64,000 nt of DNA. It comes from JBKHXF01 sp046566145. Its GTDB lineage: Bacteria > Actinomycetota > Nitriliruptoria > Nitriliruptorales > Nitriliruptoraceae. The stretch covers positions 41,157 through 105,156 of the forward strand of contig JBKHXF010000009.1 in the NCBI GenBank assembly GCA_046566145.1. Direction: 5' to 3'. This document shows, one piece after another, positions 16,678 to 25,141 of this stretch. Position numbers and translations under genes: made by a program. Within the stretch, counting starts at the first letter, position 1; the number at the start of each line of letters is the position of its first letter. The notes beneath the pieces were generated by a model. That model was not told the origin of the DNA. It saw only the letters and a program-made list of their open reading frames with translations, and did no database searches.

Positions 16678-17655
16678 GTGCACGCCCCCGACGGCTTCCT
16701 GAACCTCGGCACGTCCGTCGCGACCGGCGTCCTCTCCGCCGGCGCGGTCGGCGCGAGCCTGCGCCAGACCCGCGACACGCTCGCCGACAAACAGGTCCCC
16801 CTGGCCGGCATCTCGGCCGCGTTCATCTTCGCGGCGCAGATGTTCAACTTCCCCGTCGCGGCCGGCACCACCGGGCACCTGCTCGGCGGCGCGCTCGCGG
16901 CCGTGCTGCTCGGGCCGAGCATGGGCGCGCTGGTCGTCACGGTCGTGGTGGTGGTGCAGGCCATCGCGTTCGCCGACGGCGGGCTGACCGCGCTGGGCTA
17001 CAACGTGTTCAACATGGCCATCGTGACCGCGTTCGGTGGCTGGGCCGCGTTCCTCGGCTTCCGGCGGATCCTGCCCCGCACCATCAACGGCGTGTCCGCT
17101 GCGGCCGGGCTCGCGGGCCTCGTGTCCGTCGTGCTGTCGTCGATGGCGTTCTCGGTGCAGTGGCTCTTCGGGGCCACCTTCGCGGTCGACTTCGGCACCG
17201 TGTTCGGTGCGATGGTCGGCGTCCACCTGCTCATCGGGATCGGCGAGGGGATCATCACGATGCTGGCGGTCCGCTCCGTGCTCGCCGTGCGGCCCGACCT
17301 CGTGACCGGCGCCGACGGCGTCGACCTCGGTGGCCAGGAGGTCCGCTCGCTGCGGGCCCTGACCATCGGCGGCATCGTCGCGTCGTTCGTCGTCGCGATG
17401 GTCGTCAGCCAGTTCGCCGCCGGCGACCCCGACGGCCTCGAGCGCGTCGCCGAGGACACGGGCTTCATCGCGAGCGCGCAGGACCACCCGCTCGACTCGT
17501 TCGTCTTCGCGGACTACGCGACCGCCGGCGTCGACAACGAGACGGTGTCGCTCGCCGTCGCCGGCGCCGCCGGCACGCTCGTGACGCTGCTCGTCGGCCT
17601 CGGCATCGCGGCGGCCGCCCGGGGCGGACGGCGCGGCCGACCCGCGGCCGGCTGA
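16678..17655 (+). CDS. cbiM: ECF cobalt/nickel transporter substrate-binding subunit CbiM fused to PDGLE domain
   Basis: The integral S-component of a group I ECF transporter for Co2+ or Ni2+. It begins with MHAPDGFL; in NikM/CbiM the N-terminal Met-His pair supplies metal ligands, which fixes GTG 16678 as start, with GGAGG upstream. Several membrane helices follow, including a conserved FNFPVAAGTTGH loop. The C-terminal part contains PDGLE (residues near 248) and a final helix, the CbiN/NikN-like auxiliary module fused to CbiM. The 325-residue length fits the fusion. It overlaps cbiQ by one base. Confidence 0.92.
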   Translation: MHAPDGFLNLGTSVATGVLSAGAVGASLRQTRDTLADKQVPLAGISAAFIFAAQMFNFPVAAGTTGHLLGGALAAVLLGPSMGALVVTVVVVVQAIAFADGGLTALGYNVFNMAIVTAFGGWAAFLGFRRILPRTINGVSAAAGLAGLVSVVLSSMAFSVQWLFGATFAVDFGTVFGAMVGVHLLIGIGEGIITMLAVRSVLAVRPDLVTGADGVDLGGQEVRSLRALTIGGIVASFVVAMVVSQFAAGDPDGLERVAEDTGFIASAQDHPLDSFVFADYATAGVDNETVSLAVAGAAGTLVTLLVGLGIAAAARGGRRGRPAAG

Positions 17656-18419
17656 TGGGCGCCGGGCACAGCCACCCGCTGCACGTCCACGGGCACTCGG
17701 TCCTGCACCGCATGGCCCCCGAGGCCAAGCTCGTCGCGGCGTTCGGCTTCGTCGTGGCCGTCGCCCTCACCCCCCGCGAGGCGTTCTGGGTCCACGCCCT
17801 CGACGCGCTCGCGCTCGTCGCCGTGGCCCGGCTCGGGCGCGTGCCCGCCCGGTTCGTGCTGACGCGCGCCGCGGTCGTGCTGCCCTTCGTGGTGTTCGCC
17901 CTGCTGCTGCCCTTCATCGCCGACGGCGAGCGCACGACCGTGCTCGGGGTGTCCGTCGCCGTCGAGGGGCTGTGGGGCACCTGGCAGGTCCTCTCCCGGG
18001 CCCTGCTCGGCGTCACCACCTCCGTGCTGCTGGCCGCGACCACCGAGGTCCCCGACATCCTCACCGGCTTCAAGCGGCTGCGCGCGCCGGCGGTGCTGAC
18101 CCAGATCGCGGCGTTCATGCTGCGCTACCTCGAGGTCGTCGCCGGCGAGCTCGGGCGGATGCGCACCGCGATGACGGCCCGCGGCTACGACCCCCGCTGG
18201 CTGTGGCAGGCGAAGCCCATCGCGGCGTCCGCCGGCGCGCTGTTCATCCGCTCCTACGAGCGGGGCGAGCGCGTCCACGCCGCGATGCAGGCCCGCGGCT
18301 TCACCGGCCAGATGCCCGAGCTCCGGGGCGGCGCCGCGACGACCGCCGACTGGACCCGCGCCGCCGTGCTGCCGCTCGTCGCCCTCGCCGGCGCCGTCGC
18401 CGGCCTGCTGCTGACCTGA
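17655..18419 (+). CDS. cbiQ: ECF transporter transmembrane component CbiQ
   Basis: The coupling T-component that links the CbiM substrate unit to the ATPase. It has 254 residues and about five to six membrane segments. The cytoplasmic helices contain MTARGYDP and MQARGFTG, the two Ala-Arg-Gly motifs that contact the ATPase. The N-terminus is histidine-rich (GHSHPLHVHGHSVLH) and might bind metal. The ATG overlaps the cbiM stop as TGATG, so translation is coupled. Confidence 0.92.
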   Translation: MGAGHSHPLHVHGHSVLHRMAPEAKLVAAFGFVVAVALTPREAFWVHALDALALVAVARLGRVPARFVLTRAAVVLPFVVFALLLPFIADGERTTVLGVSVAVEGLWGTWQVLSRALLGVTTSVLLAATTEVPDILTGFKRLRAPAVLTQIAAFMLRYLEVVAGELGRMRTAMTARGYDPRWLWQAKPIAASAGALFIRSYERGERVHAAMQARGFTGQMPELRGGAATTADWTRAAVLPLVALAGAVAGLLLT

Positions 18420-18468
18420 TCCCCCGCCGGCCCCCGCGCCGCACCGCCCGACCACAGGACCGACGCCG

Positions 18469-19224
18469 ATGAGCACCCCGACCATCGCCCTCGAGGGGCT
18501 GCGCTTCGCCTACCCGGACGGCACCGAGGCGCTGTCCGGCGTCGACCTGCACGTCCACCCGGGGGAGCGGGTCGCGGTGCTCGGGCCCAACGGCGCCGGC
18601 AAGACCACGATGGCGCTGCACCTCAACGGCATCCACCGCGCCACCGCCGGGTCCATCCACGTCTCCGGCCTCGAGCTCACCGACGCGAACCTGACCGAGA
18701 TCCGGCGGCGCGTCGGGCTCGTCTTCCAGGACCCGGACGACCAGCTGTTCATGCCGACGGTGCGCGAGGACGTCGCGTTCGGGCCGGCCAACCTCGGCAT
18801 CACCGGCCACGACCTCGAGCACCGCGTCGAGGAGGCCCTCGAGGCGGTCGGGATGGCCGCCGCGATCGGCAGGGCGCCGCACCACCTCTCGGGCGGCGAG
18901 CGCCGGCGGGTGGCGGTCGCCACCGTGCTGTCCATGCACCCCGACGTCCTCGTGCTCGACGAGCCGACCTCGAACCTCGACCCGGCGTCGCGGCGCGAGC
19001 TCACCGAGGTGCTCCGCAGCCTCGAGGTGACGCAGCTCGTCATCACCCACGACCTGCCGTTCGCGCTCGAGCTGTGTGAGCGCGCCATCGTGGTCAACGG
19101 CGGCAGGGTCGTCGCGGACGGCCCGACGGCCGACATCCTCGCCGACGACGCGCTGCTCGCCGCCAACCGGCTCGAGCTGCCGTACCGCTTCGACCCGCGG
19201 GCGGCGGCCTCCCCGACCAGCTGA
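18469..19224 (+). CDS. cbiO: ECF transporter ATP-binding protein CbiO
   Basis: The ATPase driving the cobalt/nickel transporter. The 251-residue protein has Walker A LGPNGAGKTT, the Q-loop FQDPDDQLF typical of CbiO and EcfA, the signature LSGGERRRV, Walker B VLVLDEPTS, and the H-loop ITHD. It starts 49 bases after cbiQ. Only one ATPase is present, so the complex would use a homodimer, as in the Cbi and Nik systems. Confidence 0.94.
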   Translation: MSTPTIALEGLRFAYPDGTEALSGVDLHVHPGERVAVLGPNGAGKTTMALHLNGIHRATAGSIHVSGLELTDANLTEIRRRVGLVFQDPDDQLFMPTVREDVAFGPANLGITGHDLEHRVEEALEAVGMAAAIGRAPHHLSGGERRRVAVATVLSMHPDVLVLDEPTSNLDPASRRELTEVLRSLEVTQLVITHDLPFALELCERAIVVNGGRVVADGPTADILADDALLAANRLELPYRFDPRAAASPTS

Positions 19225-19289
19225 CCCGCGCCGGCGGACGTCGACGAGATCTCCGGGCCGTCGAGTGGTCGCAGAGCGCACACCGGCCG

Positions 19290-19295
19290 TACCCT
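19290..19295 (+). promoter_or_regulatory. Probable -10 element of aroG
   Basis: TACCCT lies 39-44 bases ahead of the TTG start of the DAHP synthase gene, and downstream of the end of cbiO. Confidence 0.4.
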
Positions 19296-19333
19296 CACCG
19301 TCGTCGTCCCCCGCTGCGCTCACGAGGCCCCCG

Positions 19334-20686
19334 TTGTCCACCGCCGCCGCTCCCGCGTGGAGCCCCTCCTCCTGGTCCTCCCTGTCCGCCGAGCAGCAGC
19401 CGGCGTGGCCCGACCCGGACGCGCTGTCGATGGCGCTGCGGGAGATCGAGGCCCAGCCGCCGCTGGTGTTCGCCGGCGAGGCACGCCAGCTGCGTGACGA
19501 CCTCGCCCGCGTGGCGCGGGGCGAGGCGATCCTGCTCCAGGGGGGCGACTGCGCCGAGACCTTCGACGCCTTCTCCGCCGACGCGATCCGGGACAAGTTC
19601 AAGGTCCTGCTGCAGATGGCGGTCGTGCTGACCTACGGCGCGCAGATGCCGGTCGTGAAGGTGGGCCGGATCGCTGGCCAGTTCGCGAAGCCGCGCTCGT
19701 CCGACACCGAGACCCGCGACGGCGTGACCCTGCCGAGCTACCGCGGCGACGCCGTGAACGCGCTGACCTTCGACGCCGAGGCCCGCACCCCCGACCCGGC
19801 CCGGCTCGTGCGCGTCTACCACCAGTCCGCCGCCACCCTGAACCTGCTGCGCGCGTTCGCGCGGGGCGGCTTCGCCGACCTCACCCGGGTGCACGCCTGG
19901 AACCAGGAGTTCGTCGCCGACTCGCCGCAGGGCCAGCGCTACGAGCTGATCGCCGAGGAGATCGAGCGGGCGCTGGGGTTCCTGCGCGCCTGCGGGGTCG
20001 ACCTCGGTGACCGGGCCTTCCACCAGGTGGACGCCTACACGTCGCACGAGGCGCTGCTGCTCGGCTACGAGCAGGCGCTCACCCGTCGCGACTCGCTGAC
20101 CGGCGACTTCTACGACTGCTCGGCCCACATGCTGTGGATCGGCGAGCGGACCCGCGACCCGGACGGTGCCCACGTGCACTTCCTGTCGGGGGTGCACAAC
20201 CCGGTCGGCTGCAAGCTCGGCCCCACCGCCACGACCGACGAGGTCGACGCGCTGGTGGCGCGGCTCAACCCCGACAACGTCCCGGGTCGCCTCACGTTCA
20301 TCTCCCGCATGGGCGCCGACCGGGTGGCCGACGCGCTGCCGCCCCTGCTCGCCCACGTCCGCGACCGCGGGTACGAGGTCGTGTGGTCCTGCGACCCGTG
20401 CCACGGCAACACCTACACCGCCGGCTCGGGCTACAAGACCCGCCGCTACGACGACGTCATGGCGGAGGTCCGCGGCTACTTCGGGGCGCACGCGCAGGAG
20501 GGCACCGTCCCGGGCGGCGTGCACGTCGAGCTCACCGGCGAGGACGTCACCGAGTGCATCGGCGGGGCCCGCGACATCCTCGACGCCGACCTGTCGCAGC
20601 GTTACGAGACGGCCTGCGACCCCCGCCTGAACGCGGAGCAGTCGCTCGAGCTCGCCTTCGAGATGGCGGCGATGCTGCGCGGCTGA
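19334..20686 (+). CDS. aroG: Class II 3-deoxy-7-phosphoheptulonate (DAHP) synthase
   Basis: Condenses erythrose-4-phosphate and PEP in the first step of the shikimate pathway. The 450-residue protein belongs to the plant-like class II family: LQGGDCAETF near residue 75 with the metal-binding cysteine, FAKPRSSDTE, RVYHQSAATLN, FLSGVHNPVGCKLGP, CDPCHGNT, and GGVHVELTGEDVTEC. The proposed start is TTG 19334, six bases after a GAGG and downstream of the -10. A GTG further upstream would lie before the promoter. Feedback regulation cannot be read from sequence alone. Confidence 0.93.
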   Translation: MSTAAAPAWSPSSWSSLSAEQQPAWPDPDALSMALREIEAQPPLVFAGEARQLRDDLARVARGEAILLQGGDCAETFDAFSADAIRDKFKVLLQMAVVLTYGAQMPVVKVGRIAGQFAKPRSSDTETRDGVTLPSYRGDAVNALTFDAEARTPDPARLVRVYHQSAATLNLLRAFARGGFADLTRVHAWNQEFVADSPQGQRYELIAEEIERALGFLRACGVDLGDRAFHQVDAYTSHEALLLGYEQALTRRDSLTGDFYDCSAHMLWIGERTRDPDGAHVHFLSGVHNPVGCKLGPTATTDEVDALVARLNPDNVPGRLTFISRMGADRVADALPPLLAHVRDRGYEVVWSCDPCHGNTYTAGSGYKTRRYDDVMAEVRGYFGAHAQEGTVPGGVHVELTGEDVTECIGGARDILDADLSQRYETACDPRLNAEQSLELAFEMAAMLRG

Positions 20687-20701
20687 GGCACTAGGTGCCT
20701 C
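20685..20701 (+). terminator. Short hairpin at the end of the DAHP synthase gene
   Basis: GAGGCAC-TAG-GTGCCTC, a perfect 7-bp stem, begins inside the stop codon region. It lacks a T-tract. Confidence 0.4.
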
Positions 20702-20846
20702 GCAGGACGCACGTCCGGGTGTCGGGTCGCTAACGGCAGCAGGGTCACCCACGTCGTCGGGTCGAACACGCACCCTGCGTGTCCGTTGCGTCCGTTCCCG
20801 GCCGCCCTCCGGGCTGACGGGCGCCCGACGACCTGGAGCCCCCACC

Positions 20847-22553
20847 GTGTCATCGCGTCTCCGCCGCCGCGCTGCCGCCGCAGCCGCCGGCCTCCTCGCC
20901 ACCACCGCCCTCGTGACCGTCCCCGCCGGCGCGTCCGCCACGGCCGCCGCCGGCTCCGGCTCGTCCGGCGCGCCGGCCGCCGGCGCGCCGGCCGCCGGCG
21001 CGGCGACCTTCGTGGTCGTCCTCGACGATGCCGTCGCGGACGTCGCCGGCACCGCCGAGCAGCTGCTCGCCCCCCTCGGCCTCGCGCCGACCCACCTGTA
21101 CGGCGCGGCCCTCAAGGGCTTCGCCGCCCCGATGAGCCCGTTCGCGGCCGCGGCGCTGACCGCCTCCCCGCTGGTCGACGTCGTCGAGCGCGACCGCACC
21201 TTCACCACCGCCGAGCTGCCCGCCGGCGTCGACCGGACCGACGCCGACCGGCTGCCCGGCACCGTCATCGGCACCCGCGGCCGCGTCGACGTCGACGTCG
21301 CCGTGATCGACACCGGCTCCGACGCGGGCCACCGCGACCTCGACGTCGTCCGCGTCGTCGACTGCTACCAGAACGGTGGGCTGCTCGGCGGCTCGTCCTG
21401 CATCGACCGCACCGGCACCTCCAACACCGGCGGCCGCGACGACAACGGCCACGGCACCCACGTCGCCGGCACCGTCGGCGCGCGGGACAACGGCCTCGAC
21501 GTCGTCGGCGTCGCCCCCGGGGCGCGCATCTGGTCGATCAAGGTCCTCGGCGGGGCGCTCGGCTCCGGCTCGACCTCCGACATCATCGCCGGCATCGACT
21601 GGGTCGCCGCCCAGGACACCGTCGAGGTCATCAACATGTCGCTGGGTGGCTCCGGCCGCTCGACCGCGACCGACCGCGCCATCCAGGGCGCGGCCGACAA
21701 GGGCGTCGTGACCGTCGTCGCCGCCGGCAACGACTCCACCGACGCGGCCAACACCACCCCGGCGAACTCGCCGGCGGCGATCACCGTGTCGGCCATCACC
21801 GACCTCGACGGGCGCCCCGGCGGCCTCGCCGGCGGCACCTGCTCCGGCCGCGACGACACCTTCGCGGCCTACTCGAACTTCGGTGACGTCGTGGACATCG
21901 CCGCGCCGGGCTCCTGCATCGTCTCGACCCGCAACGGCGGCGGCACCACCTCGCTGTCGGGCACCTCGATGGCGGCGCCGCACGTCGCCGGCGCGGCGGC
22001 CCTGTACATCGCCCGCAACGGGATCCCGGCCGACGCCGCCCGCCGCGGCGCCGTGCTGCAGGGGCTGCTGACCGAGTGGTCCACCCCGGCGTCCTCCGCC
22101 TGCGGGTTCTCCGGGGCCCGCTCCGCCGAGCCGCTGCTTCTGCTCGTCCCGTGCGGTGCCGAGCCCGGCCCGACGCCGTCGCCGAGCCCGAGCCCGTCGC
22201 CGAGCCCGAGCCCGAGCCCGACGCCAACGCCGGACCCCACGCCGTCGTCGGTCAGCGTCGAGTCGATCCGCTGGGCGAACGGGACGCTGCTGCTCGGCGG
22301 TCGGTACGTCGACGCGTGGGTGACCATCGTCGACGGCTCGGGCGCGAAGGTGTCCGGCGCGGACGTCCAGGTCCGGTTCCGTCGTGACGGCTCGGTGCAG
22401 AGCACCCAGACGCAGCGCACCGCGACCAACGGGGAGGCGTACTACCAGAACAACGGCGTGAGCCGTGGGTGCTGGACGCTCGAGGTGCTGTCGGTGACGA
22501 CCTCGCGCGGCACGTTCGACGGGGTCACCCCGGTGAACCAGTACTGCTTCTGA
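20847..22553 (+). CDS. Secreted subtilisin-like serine protease (S8) with C-terminal domain
   Basis: A 568-residue exported protease. The signal peptide spans about residues 1-32 and is followed by an Ala/Gly-rich stretch. An I9-type propeptide (about 54-120) precedes the S8 catalytic domain with Asp155 (VIDTGSD), His202 (GHGTHVAG) and Ser374 (SGTSMAAPH); Asn295 in AAGND is the oxyanion residue. A Pro/Ser/Thr-Pro linker (about 442-467) leads to a C-terminal Ig-like beta domain of about 100 residues, perhaps for substrate or wall binding. The start is GTG 20847. All catalytic residues are present. Confidence 0.93.
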   Translation: MSSRLRRRAAAAAAGLLATTALVTVPAGASATAAAGSGSSGAPAAGAPAAGAATFVVVLDDAVADVAGTAEQLLAPLGLAPTHLYGAALKGFAAPMSPFAAAALTASPLVDVVERDRTFTTAELPAGVDRTDADRLPGTVIGTRGRVDVDVAVIDTGSDAGHRDLDVVRVVDCYQNGGLLGGSSCIDRTGTSNTGGRDDNGHGTHVAGTVGARDNGLDVVGVAPGARIWSIKVLGGALGSGSTSDIIAGIDWVAAQDTVEVINMSLGGSGRSTATDRAIQGAADKGVVTVVAAGNDSTDAANTTPANSPAAITVSAITDLDGRPGGLAGGTCSGRDDTFAAYSNFGDVVDIAAPGSCIVSTRNGGGTTSLSGTSMAAPHVAGAAALYIARNGIPADAARRGAVLQGLLTEWSTPASSACGFSGARSAEPLLLLVPCGAEPGPTPSPSPSPSPSPSPSPTPTPDPTPSSVSVESIRWANGTLLLGGRYVDAWVTIVDGSGAKVSGADVQVRFRRDGSVQSTQTQRTATNGEAYYQNNGVSRGCWTLEVLSVTTSRGTFDGVTPVNQYCF

Positions 22554-22585
22554 CGGGCTGACCCGGGAGCACCGGGACGGAGCAC

Positions 22586-22620
22586 GACGGCCGCCGGCGC
22601 GACACGCGCCGGCGGCCGTC
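22586..22620 (+). terminator. Strong hairpin terminator after the subtilase gene
   Basis: GACGGCCGCCGGCGCG pairs over 16 bp with CGCGCCGGCGGCCGTC around an ACA loop. It lies 33 bases after the stop codon and has no T-tract. Confidence 0.7.
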
Positions 22621-22720
22621 GCACGAGGTCCGGACGGGCATGCCAGGTGCGTTGGTGACCTGATGCCACGACAGTGGTGATCCGATACCATCTCGGTGGT
22701 GCCCGCGAGGAGGGGATGTC

Positions 22721-22975
22721 GTGTCCGTCACCGTCAAGCTCGATGCGCAGGGCCGCGTGGTGATCCCCCAGGCGGAGCGCGAGCGGCTGGGGATGCCGGA
22801 CGGTGGGCCGCTCGACCTGATCTCCACGCCGGAGGGCGTGGTCCTGGAGCGGCGGCGTCAGGCCACGGTCGCGGTGGGCGAGGACGGGCTCCCGCTCGTG
22901 ACCCTCGGGGACGGTGGGACGGTCAGCAACGCCGAGGCGACCTCGGCCATCCACGACCAGCGGGCTGGCGCGTGA
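22721..22975 (+). CDS. AbrB/MazE-type antitoxin of a type II module
   Basis: An 84-residue DNA-binding antitoxin with the swapped-hairpin AbrB fold at the N-terminus (VKLDAQGRVVIPQAERERLG), the signature of VapB/MazE antitoxins. The C-terminal half should wrap and inhibit the toxin. GTG 22721 follows a strong GAGGAGGGG. TACCAT at 22686-22691 is a plausible -10, and CCAC-N4-GTGG at 22666-22677 could be part of an autoregulatory site. Its stop overlaps the toxin start as GTGA. Confidence 0.85.
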   Translation: MSVTVKLDAQGRVVIPQAERERLGMPDGGPLDLISTPEGVVLERRRQATVAVGEDGLPLVTLGDGGTVSNAEATSAIHDQRAGA

Positions 22976-23394
22976 TCGACACGTCCGTGATGGTGGCCGG
23001 CCTGGTCGCCGACCACGAGTTCCATGCGCTGGCTCGACCGCACGTGGTGGCGGCCGTCGAGAGCCGGGTCCCCGGGGTCGTCCTCGCCGAGACCTGGGCG
23101 GCCCTGCGACGTGCCCCCTGGAACCTGGGCGTCCAGGTCGTGGACGCGGCGCTCGCGCCGTGGCGCACCGAGGACCGCATCGTCGCCACACCCGCGTCGG
23201 TCTACACCGAGGTGCTGCAGACCGGGCGCGCCCTGAACCTCGGCGGGAACGTCCACGACCTGATCATCGCCCTCACGTGTCGAGCGCACGGGCTGCCCCT
23301 CGTCACGCTCGACCGGCGTCAGTCGACGCTCGCATCTGGGGTCGCGAGTCTCGACGTCACGTTGCTCCTGCCCGGTGGGACGCCGTCGAACTGA
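22972..23394 (+). CDS. PIN-domain ribonuclease toxin
   Basis: A 140-residue VapC-type toxin. PIN ribonucleases cleave tRNA or rRNA with a cluster of acidic residues. Here these are Asp3 in VIDTSVMV, Glu in LAETWAAL (about residue 40), Asp in GGNVHDLIIAL (about residue 98) and Asp in VTLDRR near the C-terminus. The start is GTG 22972, overlapping the antitoxin stop by four bases. Gene order and overlap are those of a vapBC pair. Confidence 0.87.
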   Translation: MIDTSVMVAGLVADHEFHALARPHVVAAVESRVPGVVLAETWAALRRAPWNLGVQVVDAALAPWRTEDRIVATPASVYTEVLQTGRALNLGGNVHDLIIALTCRAHGLPLVTLDRRQSTLASGVASLDVTLLLPGGTPSN

Positions 23395-23464
23395 AGCAGG
23401 GACGCGCCGGCGGCCGTCGCACGTCCCGACCGGGTCGCCACGTCCGGCGGGGCGGTGCCCTCCG

Positions 23465-23470
23465 TACCCT
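23465..23470 (+). promoter_or_regulatory. Probable -10 of the sirtuin gene, implying a leaderless mRNA
   Basis: TACCCT ends eight bases before the ATG at 23479, so the transcript would start at or next to the start codon. Confidence 0.5.
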
Positions 23471-23478
23471 CCCACGAG

Positions 23479-24411
23479 ATGCCCGCCACCCGCGCCACCC
23501 GCCCCGACCCCGCCGCCGACGTCGCGGCGGTGACGATCGACGACCCGGTCGAGGCCGTCGCCGCGCTCGCGCCGCGGGTCCGCGCCGGCGGGGTGCTCGT
23601 GGTCACCGGCGCCGGCATCTCGACCGACTCCGGCATCCCCGACTACCGCCACCCCGACGGCTCCTCGCGCCACGCCGACCCGATGACGATCGACCGGTTC
23701 ACCGGGCCGGTGTGGGAGCGGCAGCGGTACTGGGCCCGGGCGCACCTCGGCTGGTCCCGCATCGGCGAGGCGCGCCCGAACGCGTCCCACCGGGCCGTCG
23801 CCGCGCTGGAGCGCGCCGGGTTCGTGCACGGCGTGGTGACCCAGAACGTCGACGGCCTGCACCGCGCCGCGGGCAGCGAGCGGGTCATCGACCTGCACGG
23901 TCGGCTCGACACCGTCGTGTGCCTGTCGTGCGACGAGCGCCGCCCCCGGGTCGAGGTGGGCCTGCGGCTCGCCGCGCTGAACCCGGGGTTCGCCGACGCC
24001 GTGGCGGCCGCGACCGCCGGCGCGGACGTCCACGTGCCCGAGCGGCCCGACGGCGACGTCGACCTGCCCGATGACCTCGTCGCGGGCTTCCGCATCGTCG
24101 CGTGCCGCGCCTGCGGCGGGACGCTGAAGCCGGACGTCGTCTACTTCGGGGAGCACGTCCCGCGCGACCGCTTCGCGACGGCCCTGTCGTGGCTCGACGA
24201 GGCCCGCACGCTGCTGGTGCTCGGCTCGTCGCTGGTGGTCGGGTCGGGCTTCCGGTTCGTGACGGCCGCCCGCCGGCGCGGCGCCGAGGTCGTCATCGTC
24301 AACCGGGGCTGGACGCGCGGCGACCGCCACGCCGACCTCAAGGTCGACACCTCACTGGCGGACGTGCTGGTGCCCCTGGCCCGCGAGCTCGCCGGCGCGG
24401 ACGTCGTCTGA
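23479..24411 (+). CDS. NAD-dependent protein deacylase, Sir2 family
   Basis: A sirtuin of 310 residues that removes acyl groups from lysines using NAD. It has VVTGAGISTDSGIPDYR (NAD binding), TQNVDGLH, the catalytic histidine in DLHGRLD, and zinc cysteines CLSC and CRAC. The two cysteine pairs are separated by an insert of about 60 residues, longer than in most bacterial sirtuins. FGEHVP and GSSLVVGSG complete the fold. ATG 23479 fits a leaderless promoter. There is no obvious acyl-CoA synthetase neighbour, so the target is open. Confidence 0.92.
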   Translation: MPATRATRPDPAADVAAVTIDDPVEAVAALAPRVRAGGVLVVTGAGISTDSGIPDYRHPDGSSRHADPMTIDRFTGPVWERQRYWARAHLGWSRIGEARPNASHRAVAALERAGFVHGVVTQNVDGLHRAAGSERVIDLHGRLDTVVCLSCDERRPRVEVGLRLAALNPGFADAVAAATAGADVHVPERPDGDVDLPDDLVAGFRIVACRACGGTLKPDVVYFGEHVPRDRFATALSWLDEARTLLVLGSSLVVGSGFRFVTAARRRGAEVVIVNRGWTRGDRHADLKVDTSLADVLVPLARELAGADVV

Positions 24412-24547
24412 GTAGCTCGGGCCACCGAGGGTTCGTGTCTCGACCGCACGCTCGGGCTGGGCTCGCAGGTGCGGGGCGGGGGGAGGGAGAACACCTCTCG
24501 GGGGCCGGGAGGTGCCCGCTGGCACGACGAGCATCTCGGGGGTGGCG

Positions 24548-25129
24548 ATGGCGAGGGACCCGCGACGCGGTACGTCCCATCTGTCCGGCGGCGTCCTCGT
24601 CGTCGGGGTGGCGCTGCTGTTGACCGCGTGCGGCGGGTCCGCACGCACGTCCGAGGACCTCGGTCCGTTTCAGCCGCTCGCCGGCGACGGGCAGCGGGCT
24701 GACCTGACCGCCGTCGGGAGCTCCTTGGTGGAGTCCGAGGTCGAGCTCCTCGGAGAGATCGCGCAGGTCGAGGGCTTCGCGGGCGTCCACCTCGACGCTG
24801 CCCACGGGCTGGTCATCAGCGTCACCCCGACAGGTCTCGACGAGGTGCGCCGGCTCGCAGCGCGACTTCCCCCGGACGCCCACCTCGTCGTCGAGGTGCG
24901 CCACTCCGCTGCCGAGCTCGACGCCGCCACGGAGCGCATCCTCGGGGCGGCAGACGAGCTCGACGCGCACGGCGTGACGGTCGACGCCGTGTACGTGGAC
25001 GTCGCCACCAACCGGCTCCACGTCGCCGTTTCCCGTGGCGCGGACGTCGCCCGACAGCGACTCGCCGAGCTCACGCCGCTCCCGGTGGTCGTGGACGGTC
25101 CGCTCGAGGTGGCGCCGGTCGCCGGCTGA
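24548..25129 (+). CDS. Putative lipoprotein
   Basis: A 193-residue protein with a type II signal peptide (about residues 8-29, lipobox LLTAC with the lipidated Cys near 29). The mature part is acidic and has two repeats of a GVxLDxxxxxLxVxV-like strand pattern (FAGVHLDAAHGLVISVTPTG and VDAVYVDVATNRLHVAVSRG). This weakly recalls the propeptide fold of alpha-lytic-type S1 proteases. No catalytic motif is present, so the function is unknown. It converges closely with argE. Confidence 0.65.
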   Translation: MARDPRRGTSHLSGGVLVVGVALLLTACGGSARTSEDLGPFQPLAGDGQRADLTAVGSSLVESEVELLGEIAQVEGFAGVHLDAAHGLVISVTPTGLDEVRRLAARLPPDAHLVVEVRHSAAELDAATERILGAADELDAHGVTVDAVYVDVATNRLHVAVSRGADVARQRLAELTPLPVVVDGPLEVAPVAG

Positions 25130-25141
25130 GCCACGGGCGGC

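Noticed and set aside
12213..16964. Minus-strand open frame of nearly 1600 codons antisense to mfd
   Set aside because: Same shadow effect; mfd on the plus strand has complete helicase motifs and normal length.
20685..20701. Attenuator controlling the DAHP synthase gene
   Set aside because: The hairpin lies at the end of the gene, not before it, and there is no leader peptide with aromatic codons upstream.
20940..21005. Mobile repeat at the start of the subtilase
   Set aside because: The GCGCCGGCCGCC repeats simply encode an Ala/Gly/Pro linker after the signal peptide. The CGCCGGCG octamer is common throughout and follows Ala-Gly codon use.
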